Below the pieces are notes generated by a model. That model worked only from the letters and a program-made list of their open reading frames with translations. It did not search any database and was not told where the DNA came from. A DNA stretch of 25,708 nucleotides from JAURVT01 sp049059935 (GTDB taxonomy: Bacteria; Actinomycetota; Actinomycetes; Propionibacteriales; Nocardioidaceae). Shown piece after piece: positions 1-6,865 of the stretch. Both the position numbers and the translations under genes were made by a program. The stretch is taken from positions 1-25,708 of the forward strand of contig NZ_JBMGQR010000062.1 of NCBI RefSeq assembly GCF_049059935.1, read 5' to 3'. How positions within the stretch are numbered: position 1 is the stretch's first letter; every line of letters starts with the position of its first letter.

Positions 1-16
1 CCCAGGTATACCTGGG
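1..16. repeat. Perfect 16-bp palindrome at the window edge
   Basis: CCCAGGTATACCTGGG is identical to its own reverse complement. It lies 22 bp beyond the stop codon of the RAM-domain gene and is cut by the window edge, so it may be longer. As a hairpin it would be a 6-bp stem with a TATA loop and no clear T-run after it on the plus strand. As an operator it would serve a gene to the left that is not visible here. I cannot assign a regulator. Confidence 0.5.
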
Positions 17-38
17 AATCTTCGTCTGCCACGACCGG

Positions 39-323
39 TCAGTCGCCCTCGACGCCGATCGAGAAGGCCGCGTCGAGGTCGTGCTCGGAGAAGGTCTGGA
101 AGGCGATGTGGGTCTGGGTGGAGACCACGCCGTCGACCTTGTTGAGCCGGTCGGCGACGACGGAGGCGATGTCCTCGTGCCGGCGGACGCGGACCAGGGC
201 GATCAGGTCGATCTGGCCGGTGACGGAGTAGACCTCGCTGACACCCTCGAGCGCGGCGATCGCCTCGCCGACCTCGGGGATGCGGGCGACGTCGGCGTTG
301 ACGAACACGATCGCGGTGACCAT
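39..323 (-). CDS. Stand-alone Lrp/AsnC ligand-binding (RAM) domain protein
   Basis: This 94-residue protein is only the effector-binding half of the Lrp/AsnC family. It has the beta-alpha-beta-beta-alpha-beta RAM pattern, with the GQIDLIALVRV strand near residues 36-46 and the VDGVVSTQTHIAFQT stretch near 63-77, but no helix-turn-helix. Such SraA/RAM-only proteins usually oligomerise and bind an amino acid without binding DNA themselves, so a sensing or partner role is inferred. It starts 9 nt after the stop codon of the DEDDh/UvrC-like gene on the same strand, so the two may be cotranscribed. The ATG at 323 also has TAGGCT six bases upstream (330-335, overlapping the previous stop codon), compatible with an additional leaderless transcript. 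The ligand is unknown. Confidence 0.85.
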   Translation of the reverse strand: MVTAIVFVNADVARIPEVGEAIAALEGVSEVYSVTGQIDLIALVRVRRHEDIASVVADRLNKVDGVVSTQTHIAFQTFSEHDLDAAFSIGVEGD

Positions 324-329
324 GCCCGC

Positions 330-335
330 AGCCTA
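330..335 (-). promoter_or_regulatory. -10-like hexamer for leaderless RAM gene
   Basis: On the minus strand TAGGCT (335 to 330) is followed by six bases and then the ATG at 323. The spacing matches a TSS at the A of the start codon, as in actinobacterial leaderless genes. The hexamer contains the TAG stop of the upstream gene. I see no convincing -35. Confidence 0.35.
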
Positions 336-2153
336 CGCAGTCGCCCCGGCGCGCGTGGGGCGGTGCTCGGTGCGCCAGCCGCCGGAGCGCTGCTGCTCGT
401 CGAACGGCACCAGGGCCGACCGCGACTCCGCGGCCGACTCGAAGCGGGGGAGGAACCGGCTCGCGCCGCCGACCGGGCAGATCCACGGTCCGTCGATCTC
501 GACCAGGCGCAGGCCGTCGAGCTCGAGCCAGCGCAGGATCAGCTCGCTCTCGGCCGCCGACGCCGCGGGCGCGGGGCCCGGGCCGTGCTCGACGGTCTCG
601 GCGCCGGCGCGCAGATCGTCGACCCAGGCGCGGACGTCGACACCGCCGGGGATGGTGCCGCTGGCGGCGAGCCGGCCGTGCCGGACGACGTGCACCTCCC
701 ACGAGCCGGTGTCGCCGATGCGCGCGGCGACCACCTCCGCTCGGGTGGTGAGGGCGCTGAGCCGCTGCGTGCGGGCCGCGGCGCCGAGGAAGGCGGCCAG
801 GCGGTCGCGGTGGGCGCCGGCGTCCTCGAAGCGCTCCTGTGCCGACAGGTCGGCCATCTTGGACTCGACGGCCTCGACCACCGCCGACGGGTCGGCCAGG
901 ACGCTGGCGCGGACGCGCTCGACCTCGCGGGCGTAGTCGTCGATGCTCGCCGAGCCGTCGCACGGCGACAGGCAGGCCCGCATCTCGGCCAGGACGCACG
1001 CCGCGCGGGAGGCGGCCTTCGGCAGGCGTCCGGCGCACTGCCGGATCGAGAAGGCCTCGTGCAGCGCGGCCACGGCGCTCTCGGCCGCCCGACGACGCCC
1101 GAACGGCCCGAGGTAGTCGGCGCCGTCGCCGGCCACCTCGCGGACGATGGACAGCCGCGGCCAGGGCTCGCGGGTGATCTTGACCCAGCTGACCTTCTCG
1201 GGGAACCGCGACCGGCGGTTGTACGGGGGCTTGTGCAGGCCGATCAGCCGCAGCTCGCGCACCTGCGCCTCCAGCGGCGTGGCGCACACGATGCCCTCGA
1301 CGCGCACCGCCAGACCCACCATCTCGCCCATGCGGGTGCGGGTCTCGCTCGAGGTGAAGTAGCCCCGGACGCGGGTGCGCAGGCTCTTGGAGGTGCCGAT
1401 GTAGAGGGGGCGGTCGCGGGCGTCGCGGAAGACGTAGACGCCCGGCGCGTCGGGGAGGTGGTCGCCGAGGTGGCGCTTGCGGCGCTGGGCGGGCGACACC
1501 CGCGAGCTGAACGTGCCCAGCTCCTCGAGGGTGTGGACACCGACGGGGCCGAGCCGCTCGAGCAGCCCGTGCAGGACGTCGACGGTGGCGCGGGCGTCGT
1601 CGAGGGCGCGGTGCGTGGGGGTGGTGGTGGCCCGGAAGTGGGCGGCGAGGGTGCCGAGCTTGCAGTTGCGGACCTCTCCGGCGTGCAGGACGCGTCGGGC
1701 GAGCACGGCGGTGTCGAGCGTCTCGAACCCGGGCCACGGCTGGCCGGTCTGGGCGCAGAAGTGCTTGAGGAAGCCGACGTCGAACGGCGCGTTGTGCGCG
1801 ACGACCACGCACCCGCGCGCGAACTCCAGAAACGCCGGGAGCGCCGAGGTGATGCGGGGCGCGCCGGCCACCATCGCGTCGGTGATGCCGGTGAGCACCG
1901 CGATGAAGGCGGGGATCTGCGACTGCGGGTTGACGAGGGTCTGGAACTCGCCGAGCACCTCGCCGCCGCGCACCTTGACGGCGCCGATCTCGGTGATCAT
2001 CGACCCCTTGGCGGCCGAGCCGCCGGTGGTCTCGAGGTCGACGATGCAGAAGGTGACGTCGCGCAGCGGCCGACCGAGCTCGTCGAACGACGCCTGCACG
2101 CCCTGCACCCCCCGTACCGCCTGCACCGGCCGGACCGCCGTCGTCTGCTCCAT
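333..2153 (-). CDS. DEDDh 3'-5' exonuclease fused to UvrC-like GIY-YIG nuclease
   Basis: This 606-residue protein has two nuclease modules. Residues about 33-200 are a DnaQ/epsilon-type DEDDh exonuclease, with VDLETTG (D39, E41), HNAPFD (D125) and HRALDDA (H181, D186). Residues about 235-311 are a GIY-YIG endonuclease resembling UvrC/Cho, with GVYVF, LYIGTS, R261 and E300. The C-terminal part resembles the UvrC middle region, with a UVR-like segment (MADLSAQERFEDAGAHRDRL). The family includes M. tuberculosis Rv2191 and is presumed to act in excision repair. An upstream in-frame GTG at 2288 would add 45 residues without homology. I chose the ATG at 2153 because a damage-type promoter places the TSS almost on it, making the mRNA leaderless. 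It is first in a possible two-gene operon with the RAM protein and divergent from the 80-residue cysteine protein. Confidence 0.92.
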   Translation of the reverse strand: MEQTTAVRPVQAVRGVQGVQASFDELGRPLRDVTFCIVDLETTGGSAAKGSMITEIGAVKVRGGEVLGEFQTLVNPQSQIPAFIAVLTGITDAMVAGAPRITSALPAFLEFARGCVVVAHNAPFDVGFLKHFCAQTGQPWPGFETLDTAVLARRVLHAGEVRNCKLGTLAAHFRATTTPTHRALDDARATVDVLHGLLERLGPVGVHTLEELGTFSSRVSPAQRRKRHLGDHLPDAPGVYVFRDARDRPLYIGTSKSLRTRVRGYFTSSETRTRMGEMVGLAVRVEGIVCATPLEAQVRELRLIGLHKPPYNRRSRFPEKVSWVKITREPWPRLSIVREVAGDGADYLGPFGRRRAAESAVAALHEAFSIRQCAGRLPKAASRAACVLAEMRACLSPCDGSASIDDYAREVERVRASVLADPSAVVEAVESKMADLSAQERFEDAGAHRDRLAAFLGAAARTQRLSALTTRAEVVAARIGDTGSWEVHVVRHGRLAASGTIPGGVDVRAWVDDLRAGAETVEHGPGPAPAASAAESELILRWLELDGLRLVEIDGPWICPVGGASRFLPRFESAAESRSALVPFDEQQRSGGWRTEHRPTRAGATA

Positions 2154-2160
2154 GTCCGGA

Positions 2161-2183
2161 AACCTAGGTCGGCGCGCCGACAG
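2161..2183 (-). promoter_or_regulatory. RecA-NDp/PafBC-type damage promoter for the repair gene
   Basis: On the minus strand cTGTCGGcG, exactly 8 bases, then TAGGTT matches the mycobacterial RecA-independent damage promoter (tTGTCRGTG-N8-TAnnnT) at 7 of 9 plus 3 of 3 specified positions. The -10 ends seven bases before the ATG at 2153, so transcription would begin at or next to the start codon. The match is seen directly. PafBC control is inferred from the mycobacterial literature. Confidence 0.6.
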
Positions 2184-2229
2184 AACCGTGACGTAGCGGC
2201 CCGCGTGTCGGATCGACCGGTTCTGTCGG
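2177..2229. repeat. 12-bp perfect inverted repeat in a divergent promoter region
   Basis: CCGACAGAACCG (2177-2188) and CGGTTCTGTCGG (2218-2229) are exact reverse complements separated by 29 bp. Each arm contains the TGTCGG core of one of the two divergent damage-type promoters. The identity runs beyond the core into GGTTC, which suggests that flanking bases are also recognised. Confidence 0.85.
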
Positions 2230-2245
2230 AGGCCGTCCCTAGCGT
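2223..2245 (+). promoter_or_regulatory. RecA-NDp/PafBC-type damage promoter for the 80-aa gene
   Basis: cTGTCGGaG, exactly 8 bases, then TAGCGT matches tTGTCRGTG-N8-TAnnnT at 7 of 9 plus 3 of 3 positions. Transcription would start near 2252 and give a leader of about 54 nt with GAGGAG at 2295-2300 before the ATG at 2306. This is the mirror copy of the promoter for the repair gene. Confidence 0.55.
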
Positions 2246-2305
2246 CGTCCTCGTCCGACCCTTCCCCGCGGTGCACGCCGCCGGACACCGACCCGAGGAG
2301 ACACC

Positions 2306-2548
2306 ATGTTCGAGCCCACCTCGCACGACCCCGTCACCGTCGACTGCGACAGCTGCCTGGTGCGCGGCCCCCGCGCCTGCGGCGACTGCGTCGTCAGCGT
2401 CCTGCTCGGCGGCCCGCCCGACGGCGTCCACCTCGACCCGCAGGAGCAGGACGCCCTGGCGGCCCTCGCGTCGGTGGGCCTGGTGCCCCCGCTGCGCCTC
2501 GTCACGGCGGTCGACGGCGGGTCCGAGCCGGGCTGGGCCTCGGCCTGA
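2306..2548 (+). CDS. Small double-CxxC (putative zinc-ribbon) protein
   Basis: This 80-residue protein has no signal peptide or membrane segment. It carries C14-x2-C17 and C25-x2-C28 (CDSC and CGDC), spaced like a small zinc ribbon. The C-terminal half is acidic to amphipathic (LDPQEQDALAALASVGLVPPLRL). I recall similar short actinobacterial proteins beside NlpC/P60 genes but no characterised function. GAGGAG at 2295-2300 is a good ribosome binding site for the ATG. The upstream region is shared with the divergent DNA-repair gene and carries a matching damage-type promoter, so a role in the DNA-damage response, for example as a zinc-dependent adaptor, is possible but unproven. A 9-bp hairpin overlaps its stop codon, which suggests separate transcription from the NlpC gene downstream. 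Confidence 0.75.
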   Translation: MFEPTSHDPVTVDCDSCLVRGPRACGDCVVSVLLGGPPDGVHLDPQEQDALAALASVGLVPPLRLVTAVDGGSEPGWASA

Positions 2549-2557
2549 GCCGAGGCC
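2536..2557 (+). terminator. Hairpin over the stop codon of the 80-aa gene
   Basis: GGCCTCGGC (2536-2544) and GCCGAGGCC (2549-2557) form a perfect 9-bp stem with loop CTGA (2545-2548), which includes the TGA stop. No T-run follows, as is common for actinobacterial terminator candidates. It sits between the 80-aa gene and the promoter of the NlpC/P60 gene. Confidence 0.45.
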
Positions 2558-2577
2558 GCCAGGTGGTGGACCTCGCG

Positions 2578-2606
2578 TTGATCGCCCGCGCGCAGGCACC
2601 TACGAT
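2578..2606 (+). promoter_or_regulatory. Sigma-70-type promoter of the NlpC/P60 gene
   Basis: TTGATC (2578-2583), a 17-bp spacer and TACGAT (2601-2606) form a good housekeeping-type promoter. Transcription would start near 2613 and give a leader of about 70 nt before the GTG at 2684. Confidence 0.5.
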
Positions 2607-2683
2607 GGGCGCTTCGGTGCTCGTGGCAGTCGTCCCGGAGGACGGCGCGGGCACCGCGTCGATGTCGAGGAGATCCCAGGAAC

Positions 2684-3727
2684 GTGCGCACCGGTCGCTT
2701 GCCCCTGCCGAAGAACGTCGCCTCCCGAGCCATCGCGGTGGTCGCCTGCCTCGCGGCGGGTGCCGCGGTCGTCGCGACGCCGTCGACGTCGGCCGCCGAC
2801 CCCGCCACCACGACGGAGCAGGCCCGCGAGCAGGTCGAGACCGCGCACCACAAGGCCGAGCAGGCCCTCGAGCGCTACCTGGCGATCACCGACCAGCTCG
2901 ACGCGAACCGCACGCAGGTCAAGGCCATCCAGACCGACGTCGAGAAGCAGCAGAAGTCCTTCGACGTCCTGCGCGGCCAGATGGGCGCCACGATCGCCAA
3001 CCAGCTGACCGACTCGCCCATGGGGCCCACCGCGCAGCTGATCGCCAGTGACGACCCCGACGCCTTCCTCGACGGCCTCTCCGCGCTCCAGGCCTACAAC
3101 ACCAACCAGTCCGACCGGCTGGCCACGTTCGGCAAGCAGGCCGCGCAGCTGAAGGTGCGCAAGGCCCAGCTCAAGGCCAAGACAGACGCGATCAAGACGG
3201 CCCAGACCAAGCTCGAGCGCGAGAAGGACACCCTCGACCGCCGCGCCAAGGAGGCCGACGCGGTCCTCGCCTCGCTCACCGCGGCCGAGCGCGCCGCCGT
3301 CGACGCGGCCGAGAACGCCGCCGACGACGTCTCGGACGAGGCGCCGCCCGCCGACGGCGCCGGCTCGGTCGACGCCTCGGGCAAGGCCAAGAAGGCCATC
3401 GACTTCGCGCTCTCGCAGCTCGGCGACCCCTACCGCTACGGCGGCACCGGCCCCGACAGCTGGGACTGCTCGGGCCTCACCGGTGGCGCCTGGCGCGCGG
3501 CGGGCGTCTCGCTGCCCCGCTCGTCCGGCGCGCAGGCCGGAGCCGGCTCGCCCGTCTCCCGGTCCGACATGCAGCCCGGCGACCTCGTCTTCTACTACAG
3601 CCCGGTCAGCCACGTCGGCCTCTACCTCGGCGGCCGCCGCCTCGTGCACGCGCCCCGCACGGGCAAGAACGTCGAGATCGTGTCGGTCGACTCGATGCCG
3701 ATCAACTCGGTGCGCCGCGTCGGCTGA
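2684..3727 (+). CDS. Secreted NlpC/P60 peptidoglycan endopeptidase
   Basis: This 347-residue protein has a Sec signal peptide (basic start, hydrophobic core about residues 14-31, Ala-rich cleavage region near 36-39). A long charged coiled-coil follows, about 42-200, with a low-complexity acidic linker to about 235 and a C-terminal NlpC/P60 domain, 236-347. The catalytic Cys is C262 in DSWDCSGL, with H310 in SHVGLYLG and a likely third polar residue H322 in VHAPR. The layout matches the RipA/RipC and Rv2190c group, which cut the D-iGlu-mDAP bond of the stem peptide and act in cell separation. The coiled coil probably controls activity or binds an FtsEX-like partner (inference). It starts with GTG behind a GAGGAG-type site and is followed after 3 nt by the metallopeptidase gene, so they form an operon. 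Confidence 0.93.
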   Translation: MRTGRLPLPKNVASRAIAVVACLAAGAAVVATPSTSAADPATTTEQAREQVETAHHKAEQALERYLAITDQLDANRTQVKAIQTDVEKQQKSFDVLRGQMGATIANQLTDSPMGPTAQLIASDDPDAFLDGLSALQAYNTNQSDRLATFGKQAAQLKVRKAQLKAKTDAIKTAQTKLEREKDTLDRRAKEADAVLASLTAAERAAVDAAENAADDVSDEAPPADGAGSVDASGKAKKAIDFALSQLGDPYRYGGTGPDSWDCSGLTGGAWRAAGVSLPRSSGAQAGAGSPVSRSDMQPGDLVFYYSPVSHVGLYLGGRRLVHAPRTGKNVEIVSVDSMPINSVRRVG

Positions 3728-3730
3728 CGC

Positions 3731-4996
3731 GTGAGCGACGCGCCGCGTCCGTCCCGGCGGCGGGCCAACCTCGTCGCCGTCTCCGTGCTGGTGGTCGCCC
3801 TGGTGGGCGTGCTGGCCTGGAACCGCGTCAGCGGTGACGACACCCCGGCGCGTCCGTCGGCCTCGGCCACCCCGTCCGACGGTGACTCGGCCCGCGAACG
3901 GGAGCTGGCCGCCCAGGTGCGCGGGCTCGCGCGGGCCTGGGACGCCCGCGACGCCGCGCGGTTCGACGCCGCGGCCGGCACCTCCACCCGGGCGTCGGCC
4001 TTCGCCGATCAGACCTTCGCCGCGCTGACCGCGCTCGACGTGCGGGCGGTCGACCTGAGGCTCGTCGCGACCGAGCCCGGTGACTCCGCCGACGTGGTCG
4101 ACGCCGCGGTCTCGGTCTCGTGGACGCCGTCGGCCCGCACCGGCCCGGCCCGCGCCACCGACGAGGCCGAGGTGACGTTCCGCTTCCGCCGTGACGACGA
4201 CCGCTACGACCTGGAGTCGGCGGCGGTCGGCGACGGCCCGCTGCCGCTCTGGCTCGCCGGCCCGGTGCGCGTCGAGCGCGTCGACGACGCCGAGGTGGTG
4301 GCCGTCGGCGCCTCGCCCACGATCACCGGCCGCGTCCGCACCCTGGTGGGCGACGGCGTGCGCACGGTGACCTCCACGCTGCCCCGTGCGTCGCGCGACC
4401 CCGTGGTGGTCGTGCCCACCAGCACCGCCGTCGCGGCGTCGCTGCTGGGGGAGGAGACCACCAGCCTGTCGCAGCTGGCCGCCGTCACCACCACGCCGGA
4501 CGGACGCGCCTCGACCGCGACGGGGTCGGTGGTGGTGCTCAACCCCGAGGTGTTCGGGCGGCTCGACGACCGCGACGCGCGGCTCGTCGTCACCCACGAG
4601 CTGACCCACGCGCTGAGCGACGTCTCGGCCGACGGGGTGCCGCTGTGGGTGGTCGAGGGCTTCGCCGACTGGGTCGCGCTCCGCGACGACGACCGCTCGC
4701 CGCGCGAGGTGGCCGCCCAGCTGCTGGCGCGGGTCCGCAGCCAGGGCCCGCCGTCCGAGCTGCCCACGGCCGACGAGTTCTCCGCGTCCGCCGACGGTCT
4801 CGGCGCCACCTACGAGGCCGCCTGGCTGGTGTTCGTCGTCCTGCAGGACGTGGGCGACGCCGACGACGTGGTGGCCTTCTACGAGCAGGTGCGCGACGGC
4901 GCCGACGTCGACGACGCGCTGCAGCGCCGGTTCGGCATCGACCAGGCCCAGCTGCTCACCCGCTGGCAGTCCTACCTGCGTCGGCAGGCGGGCTAG
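3731..4996 (+). CDS. Membrane-anchored HExxH gluzincin-like metallopeptidase
   Basis: This 421-residue protein has one N-terminal membrane anchor (about residues 13-29) after a short basic cytoplasmic tail, so the rest should be outside. Residues about 55-170 look like an NTF2/SnoaL-like alpha-beta segment (weak). The C-terminal part has the zinc motif H289-E290-L-T-H293 and a downstream E309 in WVVEGFADW, the pattern of peptidase-MA/gluzincin enzymes. It starts 3 nt after the NlpC/P60 gene and has no ribosome site of its own, so translational coupling is likely. The context suggests envelope or cell-wall protein processing. The substrate is unknown. Its TAG stop overlaps by 4 bp the stop of the convergent acyl-CoA ligase gene. 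Confidence 0.8.
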   Translation: MSDAPRPSRRRANLVAVSVLVVALVGVLAWNRVSGDDTPARPSASATPSDGDSARERELAAQVRGLARAWDARDAARFDAAAGTSTRASAFADQTFAALTALDVRAVDLRLVATEPGDSADVVDAAVSVSWTPSARTGPARATDEAEVTFRFRRDDDRYDLESAAVGDGPLPLWLAGPVRVERVDDAEVVAVGASPTITGRVRTLVGDGVRTVTSTLPRASRDPVVVVPTSTAVAASLLGEETTSLSQLAAVTTTPDGRASTATGSVVVLNPEVFGRLDDRDARLVVTHELTHALSDVSADGVPLWVVEGFADWVALRDDDRSPREVAAQLLARVRSQGPPSELPTADEFSASADGLGATYEAAWLVFVVLQDVGDADDVVAFYEQVRDGADVDDALQRRFGIDQAQLLTRWQSYLRRQAG

Positions 4997-6780
4997 AGGT
5001 ACAAGGCCTCGATGTCGTCGACGAAGTCGCGGAGGACGACCTGCCGCTTGAGCTTGAGGGTGGGGGTGACGTAGCCCGCCTCCTCGGTCCAGTCCTGGGC
5101 CAGGACGTGGAACTTGCGCACCGACTCCGCCCGCGACACCTGGCTGTTGGCGTCGTCGACGGCAGCCTGCACGAGCGCGAGGACGTCGGGGTCGGCGGCG
5201 AGCTGGGCGAGGTCGCCGGTGCGTCCGTGGGAGTCGGCCCACGCCGCGACGGCCTCGGCGTCGAGCGTGACCAGCGCGGCGACGAACGGCTTGCCGTCGC
5301 CGACCACCATGCACTGGCTGACGACCGCGTGCGCGCGCATGCGGTCCTCGAGCACCGCGGGGGCGATGTTCTTGCCGCCCGCCGTCACGATGATCTCCTT
5401 CTTGCGCCCGGTGACGCGCACGAAGCCCTCGCCGTCGATCTCGCCGAGGTCGCCGGTGTGGAACCAGCCGTCGGCGTCGAGCACCTCGGCGGTGGCGTCG
5501 TCGGCCTGCCAGTAGCCGGAGAAGACCTGGTCGCCGCGGAACAGCAGCTCGCCGTCCTCGCCGACACGGGCCTCGGTGCCCGGCACCGGACGTCCGACGG
5601 TGCCGATCTTGGTCTCGTGCGGGAGGTTGACGGTGACCGCCGCCGTGGTCTCGGTGAGGCCGTAGCCCTCGAGGACGGGCACGCCGATGCCGCGGAAGAA
5701 GTGCGCGAGCCGCTCGCCGAGCGGGGCTCCACCGGCGATGGCGTGGGTGGCCCGGCCGCCCAGCGCCGCGCGCAGCTTGCCGTAGACCAGGCGGTCGAAC
5801 AGGCGGTGCCGGACGCGCAGCACGAGCGGCACCGAGCCGGTGTCGAGCGCGCGGCTGTAGGCGATGGCGGTGTCGGTGGCGGCGTCGAAGATGCGGCCGC
5901 GGCCCTCGGCCTGGGCCTTCTGACTGGCGCCGTTGTAGACCTTCTCGAACACGCGGGGCACCGCGAGGATGAACGACGGCTTGAACTCGCCCAGCGCGCC
6001 GACGAGGTCGGACACGTCGGCGGTGTGGCCCAGGCGGGTGCCGGTGCGCACGGCCACCACCTGGATGACGCGGGCGAAGACGTGCGCGAGCGGGAGGAAC
6101 AGGAGCGTCGCGGCGTCGTCGGGGTCGACCAGGTCGGCCAGGCCGTCGCTCACGCTGCCCGCCTCGAACATGAGGTTGGCGTGCGTCAGGCGGCAGCCCT
6201 TGGGACGCCCGGTGGTGCCGGAGGTGTAGATGACGGTGGCGAGCGCGTCGGGGGTGGTGCCCGACCGCCTGCTCTCGAGCTCGGCGTCGTCGACGCCGGA
6301 GCCGGAGGAGACCAGGGCGTCGACCGCGCCGTCGTCGACGACCCAGAGGTGCTCGAGCGCGGGGAGGTCACCGCGGACGCCCTCGACGCGGGCGCGGTGG
6401 GCGTCGTCCTCGACGACGCAGCCGACGGCGCCGGAGTCCGAGAGCACCCAGGCGACCTGGTCGGCGGAGGAGGACTCGTAGATCGGGACGGTGACGGCGC
6501 CGACCCACCAGATCGCGTAGTCGACGAGCGTCCACTCGTAGCGGGTGCGGCACAGCAGGCCGACGCGGTCGCCGGGCCCGATGCCGGCGGCGAGCAGCCC
6601 CCGGGCCACGCCGCGCACCTCGGCGGCGAAGTCGGCGGCGGTGACGTCGGCCCAGCCGTGGTCGGTGCGGCGGCTGAACGTGACGTGTCCGGGACGGTCG
6701 CGCTCGGCGGTCAGCACGTCGTCGGTCAGGTTGCCGCTCCCGGGCACGCGGTAGGTCGCGGGGGTCGCGTAGGAGAGCAC
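4993..6780 (-). CDS. Long-chain fatty acyl-CoA ligase (FadD15-like)
   Basis: This 595-residue AMP-forming enzyme activates fatty acids with ATP and CoA. It has the P-loop YTSGTTGRPKG at 185-195, the A5 motif YGLTETTA near 373-380, the A7 motif FHTGDLGEIDG near 440-450 and the A8 hinge GRKKEIIVTAGGKNIAP near 458-474. A C-terminal lysine pair in PTLKLKR (K576/K578) includes the probable adenylation lysine. Length and motifs match the Rv2187/FadD15 and FACL group. It starts with GTG and has TAGCCT six bases upstream, so it is probably leaderless. It is divergent from the SRPBCC/ArsA operon, and a neighbouring PlsC acyltransferase could use its acyl-CoA. The convergent overlap with the metallopeptidase leaves no room for a terminator. 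Chain-length preference cannot be read from the sequence. Confidence 0.93.
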   Translation of the reverse strand: MLSYATPATYRVPGSGNLTDDVLTAERDRPGHVTFSRRTDHGWADVTAADFAAEVRGVARGLLAAGIGPGDRVGLLCRTRYEWTLVDYAIWWVGAVTVPIYESSSADQVAWVLSDSGAVGCVVEDDAHRARVEGVRGDLPALEHLWVVDDGAVDALVSSGSGVDDAELESRRSGTTPDALATVIYTSGTTGRPKGCRLTHANLMFEAGSVSDGLADLVDPDDAATLLFLPLAHVFARVIQVVAVRTGTRLGHTADVSDLVGALGEFKPSFILAVPRVFEKVYNGASQKAQAEGRGRIFDAATDTAIAYSRALDTGSVPLVLRVRHRLFDRLVYGKLRAALGGRATHAIAGGAPLGERLAHFFRGIGVPVLEGYGLTETTAAVTVNLPHETKIGTVGRPVPGTEARVGEDGELLFRGDQVFSGYWQADDATAEVLDADGWFHTGDLGEIDGEGFVRVTGRKKEIIVTAGGKNIAPAVLEDRMRAHAVVSQCMVVGDGKPFVAALVTLDAEAVAAWADSHGRTGDLAQLAADPDVLALVQAAVDDANSQVSRAESVRKFHVLAQDWTEEAGYVTPTLKLKRQVVLRDFVDDIEALYL

Positions 6781-6786
6781 TGCGGC

Positions 6787-6792
6787 AGGCTA
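6787..6792 (-). promoter_or_regulatory. -10-like hexamer for leaderless acyl-CoA ligase gene
   Basis: Minus-strand TAGCCT (6792 to 6787) is followed by six bases and the GTG at 6780, and no Shine-Dalgarno sequence is visible. The -35 is not convincing. On the plus strand TAGGGT at 6807-6812 could serve the divergent SRPBCC gene, giving a leader of about 45 nt. Confidence 0.35.
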
Positions 6793-6865
6793 CCGCTCAC
6801 CAGGGGTAGGGTCGCCACGACCACCCAGCGCCCGTCCTGCGGCGGCTTCGAGGAGGACCAGGCCG

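Noticed and set aside
2154..2305. LexA SOS box for the repair gene
   Set aside because: No sequence resembling TCGAAC-N4-GTTCGA is present. The visible motifs fit the RecA-independent type instead.
2549..2683. ydaO-type c-di-AMP riboswitch before the NlpC/P60 gene
   Set aside because: Such riboswitches are common before wall-hydrolase genes in actinobacteria, but the conserved GGGACCGG and GGTGAA-type segments are absent and the leader of about 70 nt is too short.
81..3008. Very long open frame on the plus strand through the exonuclease gene (also 2600-5314 minus and 4645-7410 plus)
   Set aside because: These are antisense or off-frame readings of high-GC genes. Their composition (Arg/Gly/Ala/Asp runs) has no domain pattern, while the overlapping frames have clear catalytic motifs.
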